Shown here in pieces: positions 16,464 through 26,078 of a stretch of 40,967 bases of DNA. Position 1 is the first letter of the stretch. The number at the start of each line of letters is the position of its first letter. The notes beneath the pieces were generated by a model. The model was not told where the DNA came from and made no database searches. It saw only the letters and a program-made list of their open reading frames with translations. The position numbers were made by a program, and so were the translations under genes. The DNA is from Halothiobacillus sp. (lineage in GTDB: Bacteria > Pseudomonadota > Gammaproteobacteria > Halothiobacillales > Halothiobacillaceae): NCBI GenBank assembly GCA_024635755.1, contig JAGXIF010000021.1:1-40967 (forward strand). The letters are read 5' to 3'.

Positions 16464-17039
16464 TCAGCCGTCGCTGTGGCGGGACGCCATGACCTCGACA
16501 CCGGCCTCCTGCATGCGTCGCTGGGCTTCGGCGGCCTCCTTGGCGGCCAAGGGCCCAACCATCACGCGGAAATAGCTCTCACCCTGGATATCGACCGCCT
16601 TGATGCGGCTCTCGAACCCCAACAACGCCAGTTCTGCCTTGCGGGACTCGGCATCCTTGCGGCCGCGGAACGAGCCGGCCTGGATCAGGTAGCGGGCCCC
16701 GTTCTCGAGCACCGGCTCCTCGGCCGACGACGGTGACGGCGTTGGCGCCTGGTCAGGTTCAGCGCGTGGCGGGCGATTCCCCTGCTCGGGCAGCAACGTA
16801 TAGAACTCGAACTCGGGCGAGGAGACGGTGGGCTTCTCGGCGGGCTTTTCCACGCTGCGGGTATCGGTACGGCTCTCGCCCGCCCCGACCGGCCGACTAT
16901 TTTTCTGGGCCGTCAGCTGGGCCAGCACCACCACCAAGGCGACCAGCAACCCGAGGGCGACCAGCAGCGCCACCTTCGCTCCGCGGTTACCCCCGGAAGC
17001 ACGCGGACGATTGATTTTCTTGGAACGCTTGCCGCTCAC
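16464..17039 (-). CDS. SPOR-domain membrane protein, FtsN-like
   Basis: A 191-residue bitopic inner-membrane protein. The tail is short, basic and cytoplasmic, with one transmembrane helix (about 22-43), a Pro/Glu-rich periplasmic linker and a C-terminal SPOR domain (about 112-188: YLIQAGSFRGRKDAESRKAE, then YFRVMVGPLAAKEAAE). SPOR domains bind septal peptidoglycan stripped of stem peptides, so a role at the division site is likely. It follows argS by 18 bases. An argS-SPOR pair is conserved in Pseudomonas. The SPOR fold is certain; FtsN orthology is likely but not proven. Confidence 0.92.
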   Translation of the reverse strand: MSGKRSKKINRPRASGGNRGAKVALLVALGLLVALVVVLAQLTAQKNSRPVGAGESRTDTRSVEKPAEKPTVSSPEFEFYTLLPEQGNRPPRAEPDQAPTPSPSSAEEPVLENGARYLIQAGSFRGRKDAESRKAELALLGFESRIKAVDIQGESYFRVMVGPLAAKEAAEAQRRMQEAGVEVMASRHSDG

Positions 17040-17057
17040 CAGTCTTGCTCTCCTGCC

Positions 17058-18821
17058 CTACATTTCGTCCGGGGCGTTCACACCCAGCAACCCCAGACCA
17101 TTGGCCAGCACCTGGCGGGTTGCCGTGATCAGGTTGAGACGCGCGTTGCGCAGAGGCGCATCCTCGGCCAGCAGGAAGGCATGGGCGTTGTAGTAACTAT
17201 GAAAATCCTGGGCGAGGTCGCGCAGGTAATGGACCAGCTGGTGGGGCTCATGGGCGCCCGCCGCCCGCTCGATCAGGGCCGGATATTGCGACAATCGCTT
17301 GAACAGGGCCTGCTCGTGCGACTCGGTCAGGCGGTCATAGGCCGCCTGACCGGCGGCCGTGTCGTGCTCGAAGCCGCGCAACGGCATCTGGCGAAAAACG
17401 GAGGCCACCCGGGCATGGGCGTACTGGATGTAGTAGAGCGGGTTCTCGTTGCTCTGGCTCTTGGCCAGGTCCAAGTCGAAGTCCAGGTGCTGGTTGGCCG
17501 CGCGCATGACATAGAAGAAGCGGGCGGCATCGCTGCCCACTTCCTCGCGCAGCTCGCGCAGGGTGACGAAGCTGCCCGAACGGGTCGACATCGGCACCCG
17601 CTCGCCACCGCGATAGAGGATCGCGAACTGCACCAGCGAGACCTCGAGCTGGTCGGCAGACTTGCCCAGGGCCGTCAGCGCCGCCTTGACGCGGGAAACG
17701 TAGCCATGGTGATCCGCGCCCCAGATGTCGATTACCTGGTCGAAACCGCGATCGAACTTGTCGAGGTGGTAGGCGATATCCGAGGCGAAGTAGGTGGTCT
17801 GGCCGTTTTCGCGGCACACGACACGGTCCTTGTCGTCACCGAAGTCGGTCGCGCGGAACCACAGCGCCCCGTCGCACTGGTAAAGATAGCCGGCGGCCTC
17901 GAGCTGCTCGATGGCGCGATCGACCAGCCCCCGGTCTGCCAAGCTCTGCTCGGAGTACCACCTGTCGTAGGTGACCCCGAATTCGGCCAGGTCGGCGCGA
18001 ATATCAGACAGAATGGAATCGAGCGCCGCACGGAACACCAGCTGGTAGTCGGCATCCCCCAGCAGCTCGCGCATGCGCAGGATAAGCGCGTCGATGTGGC
18101 GCTCCTTGTCGCCGTCGGGCGCGTCTTCAGGCAGATCGTCAAAAACCTGGGCCGCGGGGGCCCGGAGCCGTTTGCCCTGCTCGTCGGCCAGCGCCCGGGC
18201 GATATCGAGGATGTATCCCTCGGAACGGTAGCCGTTGGACGGGAATTCAATGGCCTCGCCCTGCAGCTCCAGATAACGCAACCAGACACTAGCCGCGAGG
18301 ATATGCATCTGCCGGCCGGCATCGTTGACGTAGTACTCGCGCTCGACCGAGCAGCCGACCGCCTCGAGCAGATTGGCGACCACCGACCCATAGGCCGCTC
18401 CCCGGCCATGCCCGACGTGCAGGGGGCCGGTGGGGTTGGCCGAAACGAACTCCACTTGGATCCTCTGCCCCCTGCCGGCATCGGAACGGCCGAACCGCTC
18501 GCCGTCCTCGAGGATGCGATCGATCAAGGCAAAGGCCGCCCCCGCCTCGACGAAGAAATTCATGAAGCCGGGCCCGGCGATCTCCACCCGGCTCAATCCC
18601 TCGGTGTCTGCCAGCCGCTCGACGATCAGTTCGGCGACTGCTCGCGGTGCGCGCTTCATGGGCTTGGCCAGCTGCATGGCGAGATTGCTGGCAAAATCAC
18701 CGTGCGCCGGATCCTTGGGCACGGTCAGCACCGGCTTGACAGTGACATCGCCAGCCAGCTCGCCCTCGGCCGTGAGTTGCTGGCAGATTACCTGGAGACG
18801 TTGTTCGATTACGGCCTTCAC
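17058..18821 (-). CDS. argS: Arginyl-tRNA synthetase
   Basis: A class Ia synthetase charging tRNA-Arg, about 587 residues, as usual. [16 protein letters not shown] contains the HIGH-type motif [17 protein letters not shown] is the degenerate KMSKS region typical of ArgRS. The Arg-N additive domain is at the start (KAVIEQRLQ) and the DALR anticodon-binding domain is at the end ([15 protein letters not shown]). I start at GTG 18819-18821 (protein MKAVIEQRL), with GGGGT ten bases upstream, because the longer reading frame to 18932 adds unrelated residues not found in ArgRS. It is followed closely by the SPOR gene. Confidence 0.97.
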   Translation of the reverse strand: MKAVIEQRLQVICQQLTAEGELAGDVTVKPVLTVPKDPAHGDFASNLAMQLAKPMKRAPRAVAELIVERLADTEGLSRVEIAGPGFMNFFVEAGAAFALIDRILEDGERFGRSDAGRGQRIQVEFVSANPTGPLHVGHGRGAAYGSVVANLLEAVGCSVEREYYVNDAGRQMHILAASVWLRYLELQGEAIEFPSNGYRSEGYILDIARALADEQGKRLRAPAAQVFDDLPEDAPDGDKERHIDALILRMRELLGDADYQLVFRAALDSILSDIRADLAEFGVTYDRWYSEQSLADRGLVDRAIEQLEAAGYLYQCDGALWFRATDFGDDKDRVVCRENGQTTYFASDIAYHLDKFDRGFDQVIDIWGADHHGYVSRVKAALTALGKSADQLEVSLVQFAILYRGGERVPMSTRSGSFVTLRELREEVGSDAARFFYVMRAANQHLDFDLDLAKSQSNENPLYYIQYAHARVASVFRQMPLRGFEHDTAAGQAAYDRLTESHEQALFKRLSQYPALIERAAGAHEPHQLVHYLRDLAQDFHSYYNAHAFLLAEDAPLRNARLNLITATRQVLANGLGLLGVNAPDEM

Positions 18822-18975
18822 GGTCAGCAGACCCCATGCGATGAGTTCATTGGAAATATCGCGCCACTCGATGACCGAGCATTGACCGACGTATGACGGT
18901 CGCGCAGGACCGGGGAGTTTATCGCCCGACACGACCAGATGAAACCGAGCCGCCTCACGAAAAGCGAATCACCTC

Positions 18976-21207
18976 TCACGCCCGCATCAGCCACCGACGC
19001 AACCGGCTCTTTGCCCAATCGGGCAAGGCATGAAAGACCATGCGGGGCCACGGCAGGCTGTGCAGCCAAAGCGCCAAGGTGAAAAACCTGCGACGAACGG
19101 TCCTCAGCAGCCCGCCACGGTGACGCGCGGCACGCTGCAAACTGTCGACCAGCGTTTGCCACTGATGGGCACCGGAATGCCGCTCGTGTGGCTGCCTCGC
19201 CTTTGGCGGGTAGTCATCGTGGTAGTCGAAATCCGGGCGACGTGTTTCGCCCGCGGTCACCTGGGGCGGGATCCCGGAGCGAAAGTCCTCGGCACGCACC
19301 CTCGTGAAGAACGCAAGCCAGTCGCTCGCCTCATAGGCCCAAGGAAGTACCCAGCTCCATTCGCGGCCGACAACACGCTCCGGCAAGGCACCCAGATCCG
19401 TGACGGCAACCGGCAGACCGGCCTCGATACAGGCGCTCAGGGTATAACTGTAGGTTTCCGGCACCTGGGCGGGGAACCACACCAGGTGTGGCCGCACCCG
19501 ATCGAGCCACCCGGACAGGCTCGCTTCGTCATAAGGACCGGTGACGACCAGATTGCTTCGTGGCGTAGTCCGCAACGGACGATAACCAAACCCGATCAGG
19601 GTGAAATTCACCGGTGCCTTCTCGCGGGCTGCCTTCAGAGCCACCTCTTCCAGCATGTCGGCCCCCTTGATCTCCCCGAGTGCGCCCAGCACCACCACGC
19701 GCAGGGGCTCATCCTCGGCGAGCGAAGGCGCTACAACAGCAGGCGGGGCATGGCGGGCAGGTTCCGGGTGAGGGGCAAGCCGAAGATTGGCCCGTGGAAA
19801 ATGAGCTTGCATGCGATCAAGGACCGCACCCGATGGCGCCAGCACCCGCTCCGCGCCTTCTAGAAATCTCGCGGACCGGGCACGCCATTCCTCGATCGAC
19901 AGATTGCCGGGCGCCGGGCGATGCGCCAGGCAGGCCCGGCAACCGGAGACATCCGGTTCGCCACAATAGCGATGCTGCCGGTCCTGCAGATGCTTCTGCG
20001 GGCAATAGAAGTAGAAGTCGTGGAGAGTCACGTCATAGGGCACGCCAAGTCGAGCAGGCAGATCACGGATCGCCTCGGGCAACCCCAGCACATGATGAAA
20101 ATGCACACGATCCACCCCCACGGCGCTGAGCGTCTCGATAAGGAGCTCGTAATCTCGGCCGGGAGAAAAACTGATGTCCAACCCCTCGCTAGGGTCTGGG
20201 CGGAACAACCGAATCCGCTCCTCGCCATCCCGGGCCGGCTCGAGTGCAAGCGCGCGGACCGCACCGTCAACTGCTGCACCCAAGTCCTGCACATGACGAG
20301 CCGTCCCGCCACCGAGGGCATGCGATACATGCAACACCACCGGCACGGACGTGCTCGCCAAGCGTGCAAGATCGACGGCCAGACGCAAGGGTCTGGGCGG
20401 ATCATTGCGCACGAAGCGAGCAACCACCGCGTCGTATTCCGGATACATGGTCCGCAGCACATCGCCGGCGACTTTCTGGCGATCGGACGCGGACTCACCG
20501 AAACTCACCCCGCCGGCATGACGGACAAAGCAATCACCGGCCAATACGTGCCGCCAACCCGCTTGTGCGGTACGCATGCAAAACTCGTTTTCTTCGCCGT
20601 ACCCCTTGCCGAAACGCTCGACGTCAAACAAGCCCACCGCATCGAGCGCCGCGCGACAGATGTACATGCAAAAGCCAACCGCCGTCGGAATATCCACCTG
20701 CCTGCCCGCATTGGTCTGGGCGAACAACCGGTCCAACTCGGCAACACTCCAGCCGGGTACCAGCGCCCCACCTTCGGGAAAGCGTGGATAGCTGCAAATG
20801 GTCGCGTTATTGGAAAAGGGCGTCACGCTTGCCGTGTGCGACTCCCGGAGGGCCGCGGCATGCAGACGATCGAGCCAGTCGTTGGCCACCTCGGCGTCGC
20901 TGTTCAACAGCACCACGTCCCGCTCGGGATGTTGCTCCATGCCGCGATTCACGGTCGCGACAAAACCGAGGTTTTCGTCATTCTCGAGGAGCGTGAACCC
21001 ATGCCGGGCGGCCGCCTCCCGCAACCATTGAGAAACCTCCGGTTCCGGACTGGCATCATTGATTACAAAAAGCTCGAAAGGTGTCTGGCATTCGCTGGCC
21101 AGCACGCTTTCAATGCAGCAGCGCGTGTCTTCCAGGCCCCGGTACACCGGCACGATGACATCGACACGAGGGCGTTTTACTGCAGGAGGCGTTTTTTCTT
21201 CAGTCAT
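18976..21207 (-). CDS. Two-domain glycosyltransferase: N-terminal GT2, C-terminal GT4-like
   Basis: A 743-residue cytoplasmic enzyme. Residues about 14-230 form a GT2 (GT-A) domain: [33 protein letters not shown], and VLLNSDAEV as the DXD-like site. Residues about 310-680 form a GT-B domain with a glycine-rich loop [25 protein letters not shown] and an EX7E-like [15 protein letters not shown]. Such fusions usually add successive sugars to a growing polysaccharide. The ATG at 21205-21207 overlaps the upstream methyltransferase stop by 8 bases, so the two are coupled. A codon at 21354 would extend it through that gene and is rejected. Donor sugars are unknown. Confidence 0.88.
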   Translation of the reverse strand: MTEEKTPPAVKRPRVDVIVPVYRGLEDTRCCIESVLASECQTPFELFVINDASPEPEVSQWLREAAARHGFTLLENDENLGFVATVNRGMEQHPERDVVLLNSDAEVANDWLDRLHAAALRESHTASVTPFSNNATICSYPRFPEGGALVPGWSVAELDRLFAQTNAGRQVDIPTAVGFCMYICRAALDAVGLFDVERFGKGYGEENEFCMRTAQAGWRHVLAGDCFVRHAGGVSFGESASDRQKVAGDVLRTMYPEYDAVVARFVRNDPPRPLRLAVDLARLASTSVPVVLHVSHALGGGTARHVQDLGAAVDGAVRALALEPARDGEERIRLFRPDPSEGLDISFSPGRDYELLIETLSAVGVDRVHFHHVLGLPEAIRDLPARLGVPYDVTLHDFYFYCPQKHLQDRQHRYCGEPDVSGCRACLAHRPAPGNLSIEEWRARSARFLEGAERVLAPSGAVLDRMQAHFPRANLRLAPHPEPARHAPPAVVAPSLAEDEPLRVVVLGALGEIKGADMLEEVALKAAREKAPVNFTLIGFGYRPLRTTPRSNLVVTGPYDEASLSGWLDRVRPHLVWFPAQVPETYSYTLSACIEAGLPVAVTDLGALPERVVGREWSWVLPWAYEASDWLAFFTRVRAEDFRSGIPPQVTAGETRRPDFDYHDDYPPKARQPHERHSGAHQWQTLVDSLQRAARHRGGLLRTVRRRFFTLALWLHSLPWPRMVFHALPDWAKSRLRRWLMRA

Positions 21208-22162
21208 TGGGACCAATAAACGGTAGGCGTTTGAGAAGGCGGAAGGCTCGAGACCGGTCATGCCGTTCGAGGCGGAGCCGCGCCGATCGTTCCGAGACAG
21301 CCAATTGGTCCAGTTCCTCGCGGCACTGGGCCAATTCATGGTCCCGGGTTTCAATCACCCCCAATGCCTTCGAGTGATTCCCGCCCAAGGTTTGCAGATG
21401 ATCGTTCGTGGCAGTCAATCGCTCTTCCAGAGCCCCGAGGCGAGACTGCAGACGGTCACGTTCGCCCAACAGGCGGACGCGTTCACCCAACGCGTGAAAG
21501 CGGCGTTGCAAGTCGTCCCACGTCGCCTCATCCGCGTCCATCCAGGGCGCGATGCCGACCGGAACCTCCCCGACGCAAAGCACACCCAACCCGTGGGAAA
21601 ATGGAAACTCACGGCCGGGATAACGAGCAGAAAGTTCTTGCCAGAGGCGCCACACGCCAAAGCCGTGCTCACGCACGTTGGTGTCATGAAACAACACCAC
21701 TCCCGTGGCGCTCATCTTGGGGAGCCAGGTTTCGAAGTCGTGACGCACGGCCTCTTCGGTGTGCAACCCGTCAATGTGAAGCAAGTCTATGCTGCCATCC
21801 GGGAAATGCTCCAAGGCATCGTCGAAGGTGGAGCGAACCAGCCGGGAAAAGTGACCGAACCGCGGATCATGCCAGCGGCGAACGGCGTCATACACGGACT
21901 CATCGTAACGTCCGGCATGCTCGTCACCTTGCCAGGTATCCACCGCATACGCCCTGACGGGCCGATCAAGGCGGTCGAGCGCCTGGCAAAACGCCGAGTA
22001 CGAATCCCCCTGATGCGTGCCCAGCTCGACGAAACAGCCCGGACGCAGCAACTCCACCAGCGCGAAGGCCAATGGAACCAGCCCGTGCCAGGAATCGATA
22101 TCCGTAAGGCGCTCGGGGGTATCGAACGCTCTTAGAGGAATTGGTGGGTCATTCCTGTCCAT
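21200..22162 (-). CDS. Class I SAM-dependent methyltransferase with C-terminal coiled coil
   Basis: About 320 residues. The N-terminal half is a Methyltransf_24-like domain: [20 protein letters not shown] is the SAM loop, [14 protein letters not shown] follows, and [19 protein letters not shown] is the motif with the acidic metal/substrate pair. The C-terminal part (about 210-300) is a heptad-rich coiled coil containing [18 protein letters not shown], probably for docking to the co-encoded glycosyltransferase. The ATG at 22160-22162 has the strong ribosome site GAAGGAGAGG. The upstream in-frame extension to 22294 is not supported. It is the first gene of a two-gene minus-strand operon with the GT2-GT4 fusion and likely methylates a sugar or chain end (inference). 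Confidence 0.87.
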   Translation of the reverse strand: MDRNDPPIPLRAFDTPERLTDIDSWHGLVPLAFALVELLRPGCFVELGTHQGDSYSAFCQALDRLDRPVRAYAVDTWQGDEHAGRYDESVYDAVRRWHDPRFGHFSRLVRSTFDDALEHFPDGSIDLLHIDGLHTEEAVRHDFETWLPKMSATGVVLFHDTNVREHGFGVWRLWQELSARYPGREFPFSHGLGVLCVGEVPVGIAPWMDADEATWDDLQRRFHALGERVRLLGERDRLQSRLGALEERLTATNDHLQTLGGNHSKALGVIETRDHELAQCREELDQLAVSERSARLRLERHDRSRAFRLLKRLPFIGPND

Positions 22163-22241
22163 CGGGGCAGCCTCTCCTTCACACGACAGTCCCGAGCCAC
22201 AGGCCACTTGAGCAACCGAACGTGAAACCGGGAACAATGCG

Positions 22242-22257
22242 CGGATGATATCATCCG
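22242..22257. promoter_or_regulatory. Perfect 16-bp palindrome between divergent polysaccharide genes
   Basis: CGGATGATATCATCCG is its own reverse complement. It lies in the 179-base region between the methyltransferase start (22162) and the GT2 start (22342), a place where one dimeric regulator could control both directions. No regulator gene is adjacent. Confidence 0.4.
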
Positions 22258-22341
22258 ACACAAGAGTCGCCGGCCTCTCAGCAACCCGCGCCACTTCAGC
22301 ATCGCGTTCGCGCCCATTTTCCTCAGGACCCGCCCTTAACC

Positions 22342-23142
22342 ATGCCCGAGTTGCGCCTCACCGTCAGCATCGTGCAATACGACACCCCGACCGACGTTCT
22401 GGCGCAAACCCTCCGGTCCTTGACTCATGCCTTGGAACGCGCGGAACTGACACCCGAATCGGCCCGAATCCGCCTGATCGACAACGGTGACAGGCTCAAG
22501 GCCAGCTGGCTGGAGGAGACGACCCAATGGCCCATCGACCTGCATCAAGGGCACGGCAACATCGGCTATGGGCGAGGGCACAACCTGGCACTGGACGAGG
22601 CCGGCACATTCCACCTCGTTCTCAACCCGGATGTGCATATCGAACTGGATGCCATCGCGAGCGCCCTAGCATTTCTTGATGAACACCCGGACTGCGGACT
22701 GATCACCCCCAAGGCGTATACCCCGCAAGGGGTTCGCCAACGGCTGGCACGGCGCTACCCCAATGTTCTCGACATGGCCCTGCGCGGATTCGCGCCGCGG
22801 TGGCTGAAGGAGCGCTTTGCGCAACGGCTTGATTATAACGACTTCGTCGGAGAGCTCGAGGAGGAAGTCGCCTGGGATCCGCCTCTGGCAAGCGGCTGTT
22901 TCATGTTGTTTCGAGGCGATGTGCTGAGCAAACTTGGCGGGTTCGACCCTCGGTTCTTTCTCTACTTCGAAGATTCGGACCTGTCTCTTCGCTGCGGCAA
23001 GATAAGCCGTTGCGCCTACGTCCCGTCAGTGCAGATCATCCACCACGGCGGTGGCGCGGCAGAAAAGGGGATGCAACACATCTGGCTATACATCCGTTCC
23101 GCAGCGAAGTTCTTCAACAAGCATGGATGGCGGCTGAAATAG
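22342..23142 (+). CDS. Glycosyltransferase family 2, rhamnosyltransferase (WbbL)-like
   Basis: A 266-residue GT-A glycosyltransferase. [20 protein letters not shown] opens the nucleotide-binding fold. [14 protein letters not shown] is the WbbL-type N.GfG.g.N block. [16 protein letters not shown] carries the DXD-like NPDV, and [17 protein letters not shown] holds the catalytic-base region ED-D-L. Enzymes of this type add rhamnose or similar sugars to lipid-linked O-antigen or capsule precursors; the actual sugar is unknown. It is divergent from the methyltransferase/GT operon. It has only a weak, distant AGGA before the ATG. It is followed by a repeat tract and a convergent deacetylase gene. 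Confidence 0.9.
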   Translation: MPELRLTVSIVQYDTPTDVLAQTLRSLTHALERAELTPESARIRLIDNGDRLKASWLEETTQWPIDLHQGHGNIGYGRGHNLALDEAGTFHLVLNPDVHIELDAIASALAFLDEHPDCGLITPKAYTPQGVRQRLARRYPNVLDMALRGFAPRWLKERFAQRLDYNDFVGELEEEVAWDPPLASGCFMLFRGDVLSKLGGFDPRFFLYFEDSDLSLRCGKISRCAYVPSVQIIHHGGGAAEKGMQHIWLYIRSAAKFFNKHGWRLK

Positions 23143-23146
23143 TGGT

Positions 23147-23274
23147 GTGAGGGTGACGGGTGACGGGTGACGGGTGACGGCGAATATCGTGGCCAACACA
23201 ATGTCATTTGTCACTCGCAACCTTGTCACCTGTCACCTACTACTTGTCACCTGTCACTCGTAACCTGTCACCTG
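23147..23274. repeat. GGTGAC(G/A) repeat tract in inverted arrangement
   Basis: The left part (about 23151-23180) holds four head-to-tail copies of the 7-mer GGGTGAC. The right part (23203-23274) holds about eight copies of TGTCAC(C/T), the same word on the other strand, partly arranged as a longer unit TGTCACTCG(C/T)AACC followed by TGTCACC. A 22-base segment without the repeat separates the arms, so a large imperfect stem could form. It fills the space between the convergent GT2 and deacetylase genes. No long spacers of equal length exist, so it is not CRISPR. Confidence 0.85.
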
Positions 23275-23281
23275 CCCACCC

Positions 23282-24121
23282 CTACAACCGCGACCCGTCC
23301 ACGATGGCCCGGAACTCTGCCGGCGACCGCCAATGCTGCCCGCAAACAAACCGCGGGATACGGTAAGGGTTGCTCTCGAGGGTGACGTACTCGGGTTCCG
23401 TGGTGAACGCCGCCCGCGTACCGCGGTCGTTCGGCAACCATTCATCCGCCAACCAGTCCGGCACGTCACCGTAGGGGTAGGCAAACAGATCGTCGGCGGG
23501 GTTGGGCGCCTTCGATTGGATGTATTGCCGTGCCTGACGGACCTGACGGTCCGCCTCGTCCGCGGTGTCCACCCCCAGAAACGTGCCGGGGCGCCGCTTG
23601 GGGCGCATCCCCTCCGGCAACGCATCGTGACGGTGATCCCAACTGTGGCTGCCGATGTGCATGTGGCCGCTGGCGACCACCCTGCTCCACCAACCATCGT
23701 TCCACTGACCACGCCCCCCCATGCAGGCAATATCCAGCGCGGCACGCCCCTGGGGTGAGGCAATAACAAAGCTGGTCATGTGTGCCCGAGCATATCGGCC
23801 GGCAAACCGCCACCAGGGCCGCTTTACCGACCGCTTCAGCAAACCGAGGAAACCGGCGTGACGCCCGAAACGGGGATGCACGATCTCCCCGGCATCATAA
23901 TCCGAACCATCGTCACAGGTAAGCACGACCACCTTGCGCCCAAGCAAGCCATCAGGCACTTGCCCCCCGAGAAGAATATCCACCAGTTCATGCGCCGGCA
24001 GAAAAAGGAATCCGTTCCGCGAGAGGTAGCGCAGATCCGCCGCCAGTGCCACGTGATCGTTACGGTCATATTCCACGCCATCGATATTCATCGAGTGGTA
24101 CGTCAACACCACCAACTGCAT
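23282..24121 (-). CDS. Polysaccharide deacetylase family protein (NodB-like, carbohydrate esterase 4)
   Basis: About 279 residues. LTYHSMN near the N-terminus, VVVLTCDDGSDYDAGE with the catalytic/metal Asp pair, and HIGSHSWDHRHD with the HxxxH metal ligands mark a CE4-type deacetylase that removes N- or O-acetyl groups from sugars. AYPYGDVPDW is the later conserved block. I start at ATG 24119-24121 because GGGGAAGAG precedes it and the protein then opens directly with strand VVLTYHS. No signal peptide is present, which suggests cytoplasmic action on precursors, as in several LPS-linked members. The substrate is unknown. It is convergent with the GT2 gene and may belong with the polysaccharide block. 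Confidence 0.85.
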   Translation of the reverse strand: MQLVVLTYHSMNIDGVEYDRNDHVALAADLRYLSRNGFLFLPAHELVDILLGGQVPDGLLGRKVVVLTCDDGSDYDAGEIVHPRFGRHAGFLGLLKRSVKRPWWRFAGRYARAHMTSFVIASPQGRAALDIACMGGRGQWNDGWWSRVVASGHMHIGSHSWDHRHDALPEGMRPKRRPGTFLGVDTADEADRQVRQARQYIQSKAPNPADDLFAYPYGDVPDWLADEWLPNDRGTRAAFTTEPEYVTLESNPYRIPRFVCGQHWRSPAEFRAIVDGSRL

Positions 24122-24217
24122 CACTCTTCCCCCGGCTTTCGCGCCAGCTAACCAATAACCAAAAAAAGCCGGCCCTCCCGAGCCGACCATCTTTCTCATT
24201 CACGTCCTTGCACCAAA

Positions 24218-25150
24218 TCATTCCACGGCCGAGGACCCTTCCTTGCGCTCTATAGCGTCTCTAGGATCAGGTAACGGCTTGATCAAGGAGTTGATGACAT
24301 CTTGATCCGCCTGAATATCCTCTCCAGAACGAATTTCAGCCAAGTACGCCTCCTTGGCTCTGTTCTCAACTTTCTGTCGAATATGATCCATCAATTTCGT
24401 CTCGACAACCTCGAAAGGCCGCTTACCCTCACCTTTTTTATCATCGAGGCGTATGATATGGAAGCCAAACCGCGTTTTCACCGGGCCGGCAAGATCACCC
24501 GGCTTCTCCAACTCGAATGCGGCTTCTTCAAAGGGCTTGACCATCCGGCCCTTTGAAAAGAAACCCAGGTCACCGCCTTTCCCAGCGCTGCCGTCATCAT
24601 CGGAGTATTTACTCGCCAAGGCGGAAAACTGTGATGGGTCAGCTTTTAATTCGGCATAAAGTTCATCGGCCAGCTCGCGCGCCTCCGCCTCATCACGCTC
24701 ATCAAGTCCGATAAGGATATGAGAAACGCGCACCTTCTCCGGCCGAGTGAACTCTTCGGGATTGGCCTGATAATATTCTTGTGCCATGAGATCAAGGTCG
24801 ACTTCAGCAATACGCTCTTCCGTTACCTGACGAAGCCGAAGGTTCATCAAGGCACGGTCAGCAAAATAATCGACGGCCCAACGCATCTCTTCGTCCAGTC
24901 CTTCCTGACGAGCATCCGACGCAATTCGCCGGACCATGTACAGGTCTGCCACCGTGTTGCGCACTGCCTTCTCGTCACTCCAAAAAAAGGCAGCCCGGTT
25001 TTCTGGAATTTGCAGCTCGACCAGATTTTTCAGGTCATTAGTATCAATCCGGACCTCGCCATCGTCGACGATGACAGGATCGCTCGCCCACGACGCCATG
25101 ACTGGCAAGGTGAGGCCCACTGCCAAGGAGATCATCCGCATTTTCTGCAC
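24218..25150 (-). CDS. Periplasmic parvulin-type peptidyl-prolyl isomerase (SurA/PrsA-like)
   Basis: About 310 residues. A signal peptide (ISLAVGLTLPVMASWA, cleavage before SDP) precedes a helical chaperone-like region (about 30-135). A parvulin domain follows (about 136-240): KVRVSHILIGLDERDEAEA, SKYSDDDGSAGKGGDLGFF, and FGFHIIRLDD at its end. A basic helix then closes the protein. Parvulins isomerise Xaa-Pro bonds and help fold exported or outer-membrane proteins. I prefer the GTG at 25148-25150, ten bases after GGAGG; ATG at 25141 or 25135 and the upstream ATG at 25171 are alternatives. It has one parvulin domain, against two in SurA. It lies directly after the terminator of an exported-protein gene, so a dedicated chaperone role is possible (inference). 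Confidence 0.88.
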   Translation of the reverse strand: MQKMRMISLAVGLTLPVMASWASDPVIVDDGEVRIDTNDLKNLVELQIPENRAAFFWSDEKAVRNTVADLYMVRRIASDARQEGLDEEMRWAVDYFADRALMNLRLRQVTEERIAEVDLDLMAQEYYQANPEEFTRPEKVRVSHILIGLDERDEAEARELADELYAELKADPSQFSALASKYSDDDGSAGKGGDLGFFSKGRMVKPFEEAAFELEKPGDLAGPVKTRFGFHIIRLDDKKGEGKRPFEVVETKLMDHIRQKVENRAKEAYLAEIRSGEDIQADQDVINSLIKPLPDPRDAIERKEGSSAVE

Positions 25151-25189
25151 GTACACAAAACCTCCATCCATTCTTAACTGTGTGCAAAT

Positions 25190-25227
25190 ACAAAAAGGCC
25201 ACCCCTGGTTTTCTGGGGGGCGGCCTT
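25190..25227 (-). terminator. Rho-independent terminator after the TDGGT-repeat protein gene
   Basis: On the minus strand AAGGCCGCCCC pairs with GGGGTGGCCTT (one mismatch, loop about CCAGAAAACCA), followed by TTTTTGT. It lies 30 bases beyond the stop at 25257 and just upstream of the isomerase start, so it isolates the two genes. Confidence 0.9.
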
Positions 25228-25256
25228 CCAATATTGCAATGTAAACTACCGGATCG

Positions 25257-25931
25257 TTAATGAATCTTGGGTATAAAACTACAGTTCGTAGCCGAGCACG
25301 TGGAGACCGAAGGCTCGTCCTTATCCGCATTCATGACATTGAAATAGTATCTATCTCCATTGATCAAACTACTCGAGCCCTCGGACGAGGTGCCCTCATA
25401 CCATAGGTTCGCGGTCTGATAGCCGTCCGTGTACATCCTCCCGGCGATCGGCTGCCCGCCCGGGCACTTCGAAACCCAGACCGTCTTGACGACCGGGTTT
25501 GTAGATGAATAACTTGCCTTTACCGACTGCCAGGCAGACCTGGCCGTGAACGCAAACGTCTTGACCTGATCCTGAAGGTCCATGAATTCGTTCGCGTAAG
25601 CCGTCTGAACCACTTCTCTCGTGGGCACCCACAGGTCGCAGGAGGTACCGCCAGTCGTCCCACCATCCGTCGTGGTTCCACCATCCGTCGTGGTCCCACC
25701 ATCCGTTGTGGACCCGTCGGCTGTAGTGACCTGCACGTCACCGGTGGAACTAATCACGATTGAATCCCACGGCACACCGGCCTGCCCGTCGACCAACACA
25801 TCCCCCGCTGTCATTGTCATGACTACGCCGCCAATCGAGACGGTAGCGGCGGAAGCCAGCCCGATAGGCAAAGAAGCCAGCCCAACACCGATCAAGGCGT
25901 TCCGGACGCCACACGTTACTTTACTGTTCAT
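25257..25931 (-). CDS. Secreted protein of unknown function with TDGGT repeats
   Basis: A 224-residue protein whose family I do not recognise. A signal peptide (LIGVGLASLPIGLASA, cleavage before ATVSIG) is followed by a short beta-rich segment (about 28-70) and a low-complexity linker made of DGGTTT units encoded by three 18-bp repeats. A C-terminal domain (about 97-224) follows, with four cysteines in the pairs CDLW, CPGG, STC and NCSF that could form two disulfides. The C-domain contains aromatic-rich segments such as MYTDGYQTANLWYEG. Such Thr/Gly/Asp linkers are common in exported, extracellular modular proteins. It has its own terminator and a GAGG ribosome site 11 bases before the ATG. 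Near a T2SS locus it could be cargo (speculative). Confidence 0.75.
   Translation of the reverse strand: MNSKVTCGVRNALIGVGLASLPIGLASAATVSIGGVVMTMTAGDVLVDGQAGVPWDSIVISSTGDVQVTTADGSTTDGGTTTDGGTTTDGGTTGGTSCDLWVPTREVVQTAYANEFMDLQDQVKTFAFTARSAWQSVKASYSSTNPVVKTVWVSKCPGGQPIAGRMYTDGYQTANLWYEGTSSEGSSSLINGDRYYFNVMNADKDEPSVSTCSATNCSFIPKIH
25660..25713. repeat. Three tandem 18-bp coding repeats (DGGTTT units)
   Basis: Units 25660-25677, 25678-25695 and 25696-25713 start CCACCATCCG and differ by one to three bases. On the minus strand they encode the six-residue linker of the secreted protein. A multiple of three keeps the frame when copy number changes. Confidence 0.9.
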
Positions 25932-26028
25932 ACGCTCTGTAACCTCGTTACAAAAGTGGGGGAGGGTCTGACCGATTCAGCCCCATTCCGTTACATGACC
26001 AATCATAACTCGCAAAGTTCCAACCAAC

Positions 26029-26055
26029 AAAAAAACCCCCCAAGTTGGGGGGTTT
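26029..26055 (-). terminator. Rho-independent terminator after the surface-protein gene
   Basis: On the minus strand AAACCCCCC, loop AACTT, then GGGGGGTTT form a perfect 9-bp stem that runs into a total of seven Ts. It begins 24 bases after the stop at 26079. A strong stem and U-tract suggest a highly expressed transcript. Confidence 0.95.
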
Positions 26056-26078
26056 GAACTAGGAAGAATCAACCCGGC

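Noticed and set aside
17181-18896. 571-codon plus-strand open frame opposite argS
   Set aside because: It mirrors ArgRS with all motifs on the minus strand; composition is typical of an antisense shadow.
23147-23274. CRISPR array
   Set aside because: Repeats are 7-14 bases, nearly contiguous and on both strands; there are no uniform spacers and no cas genes.
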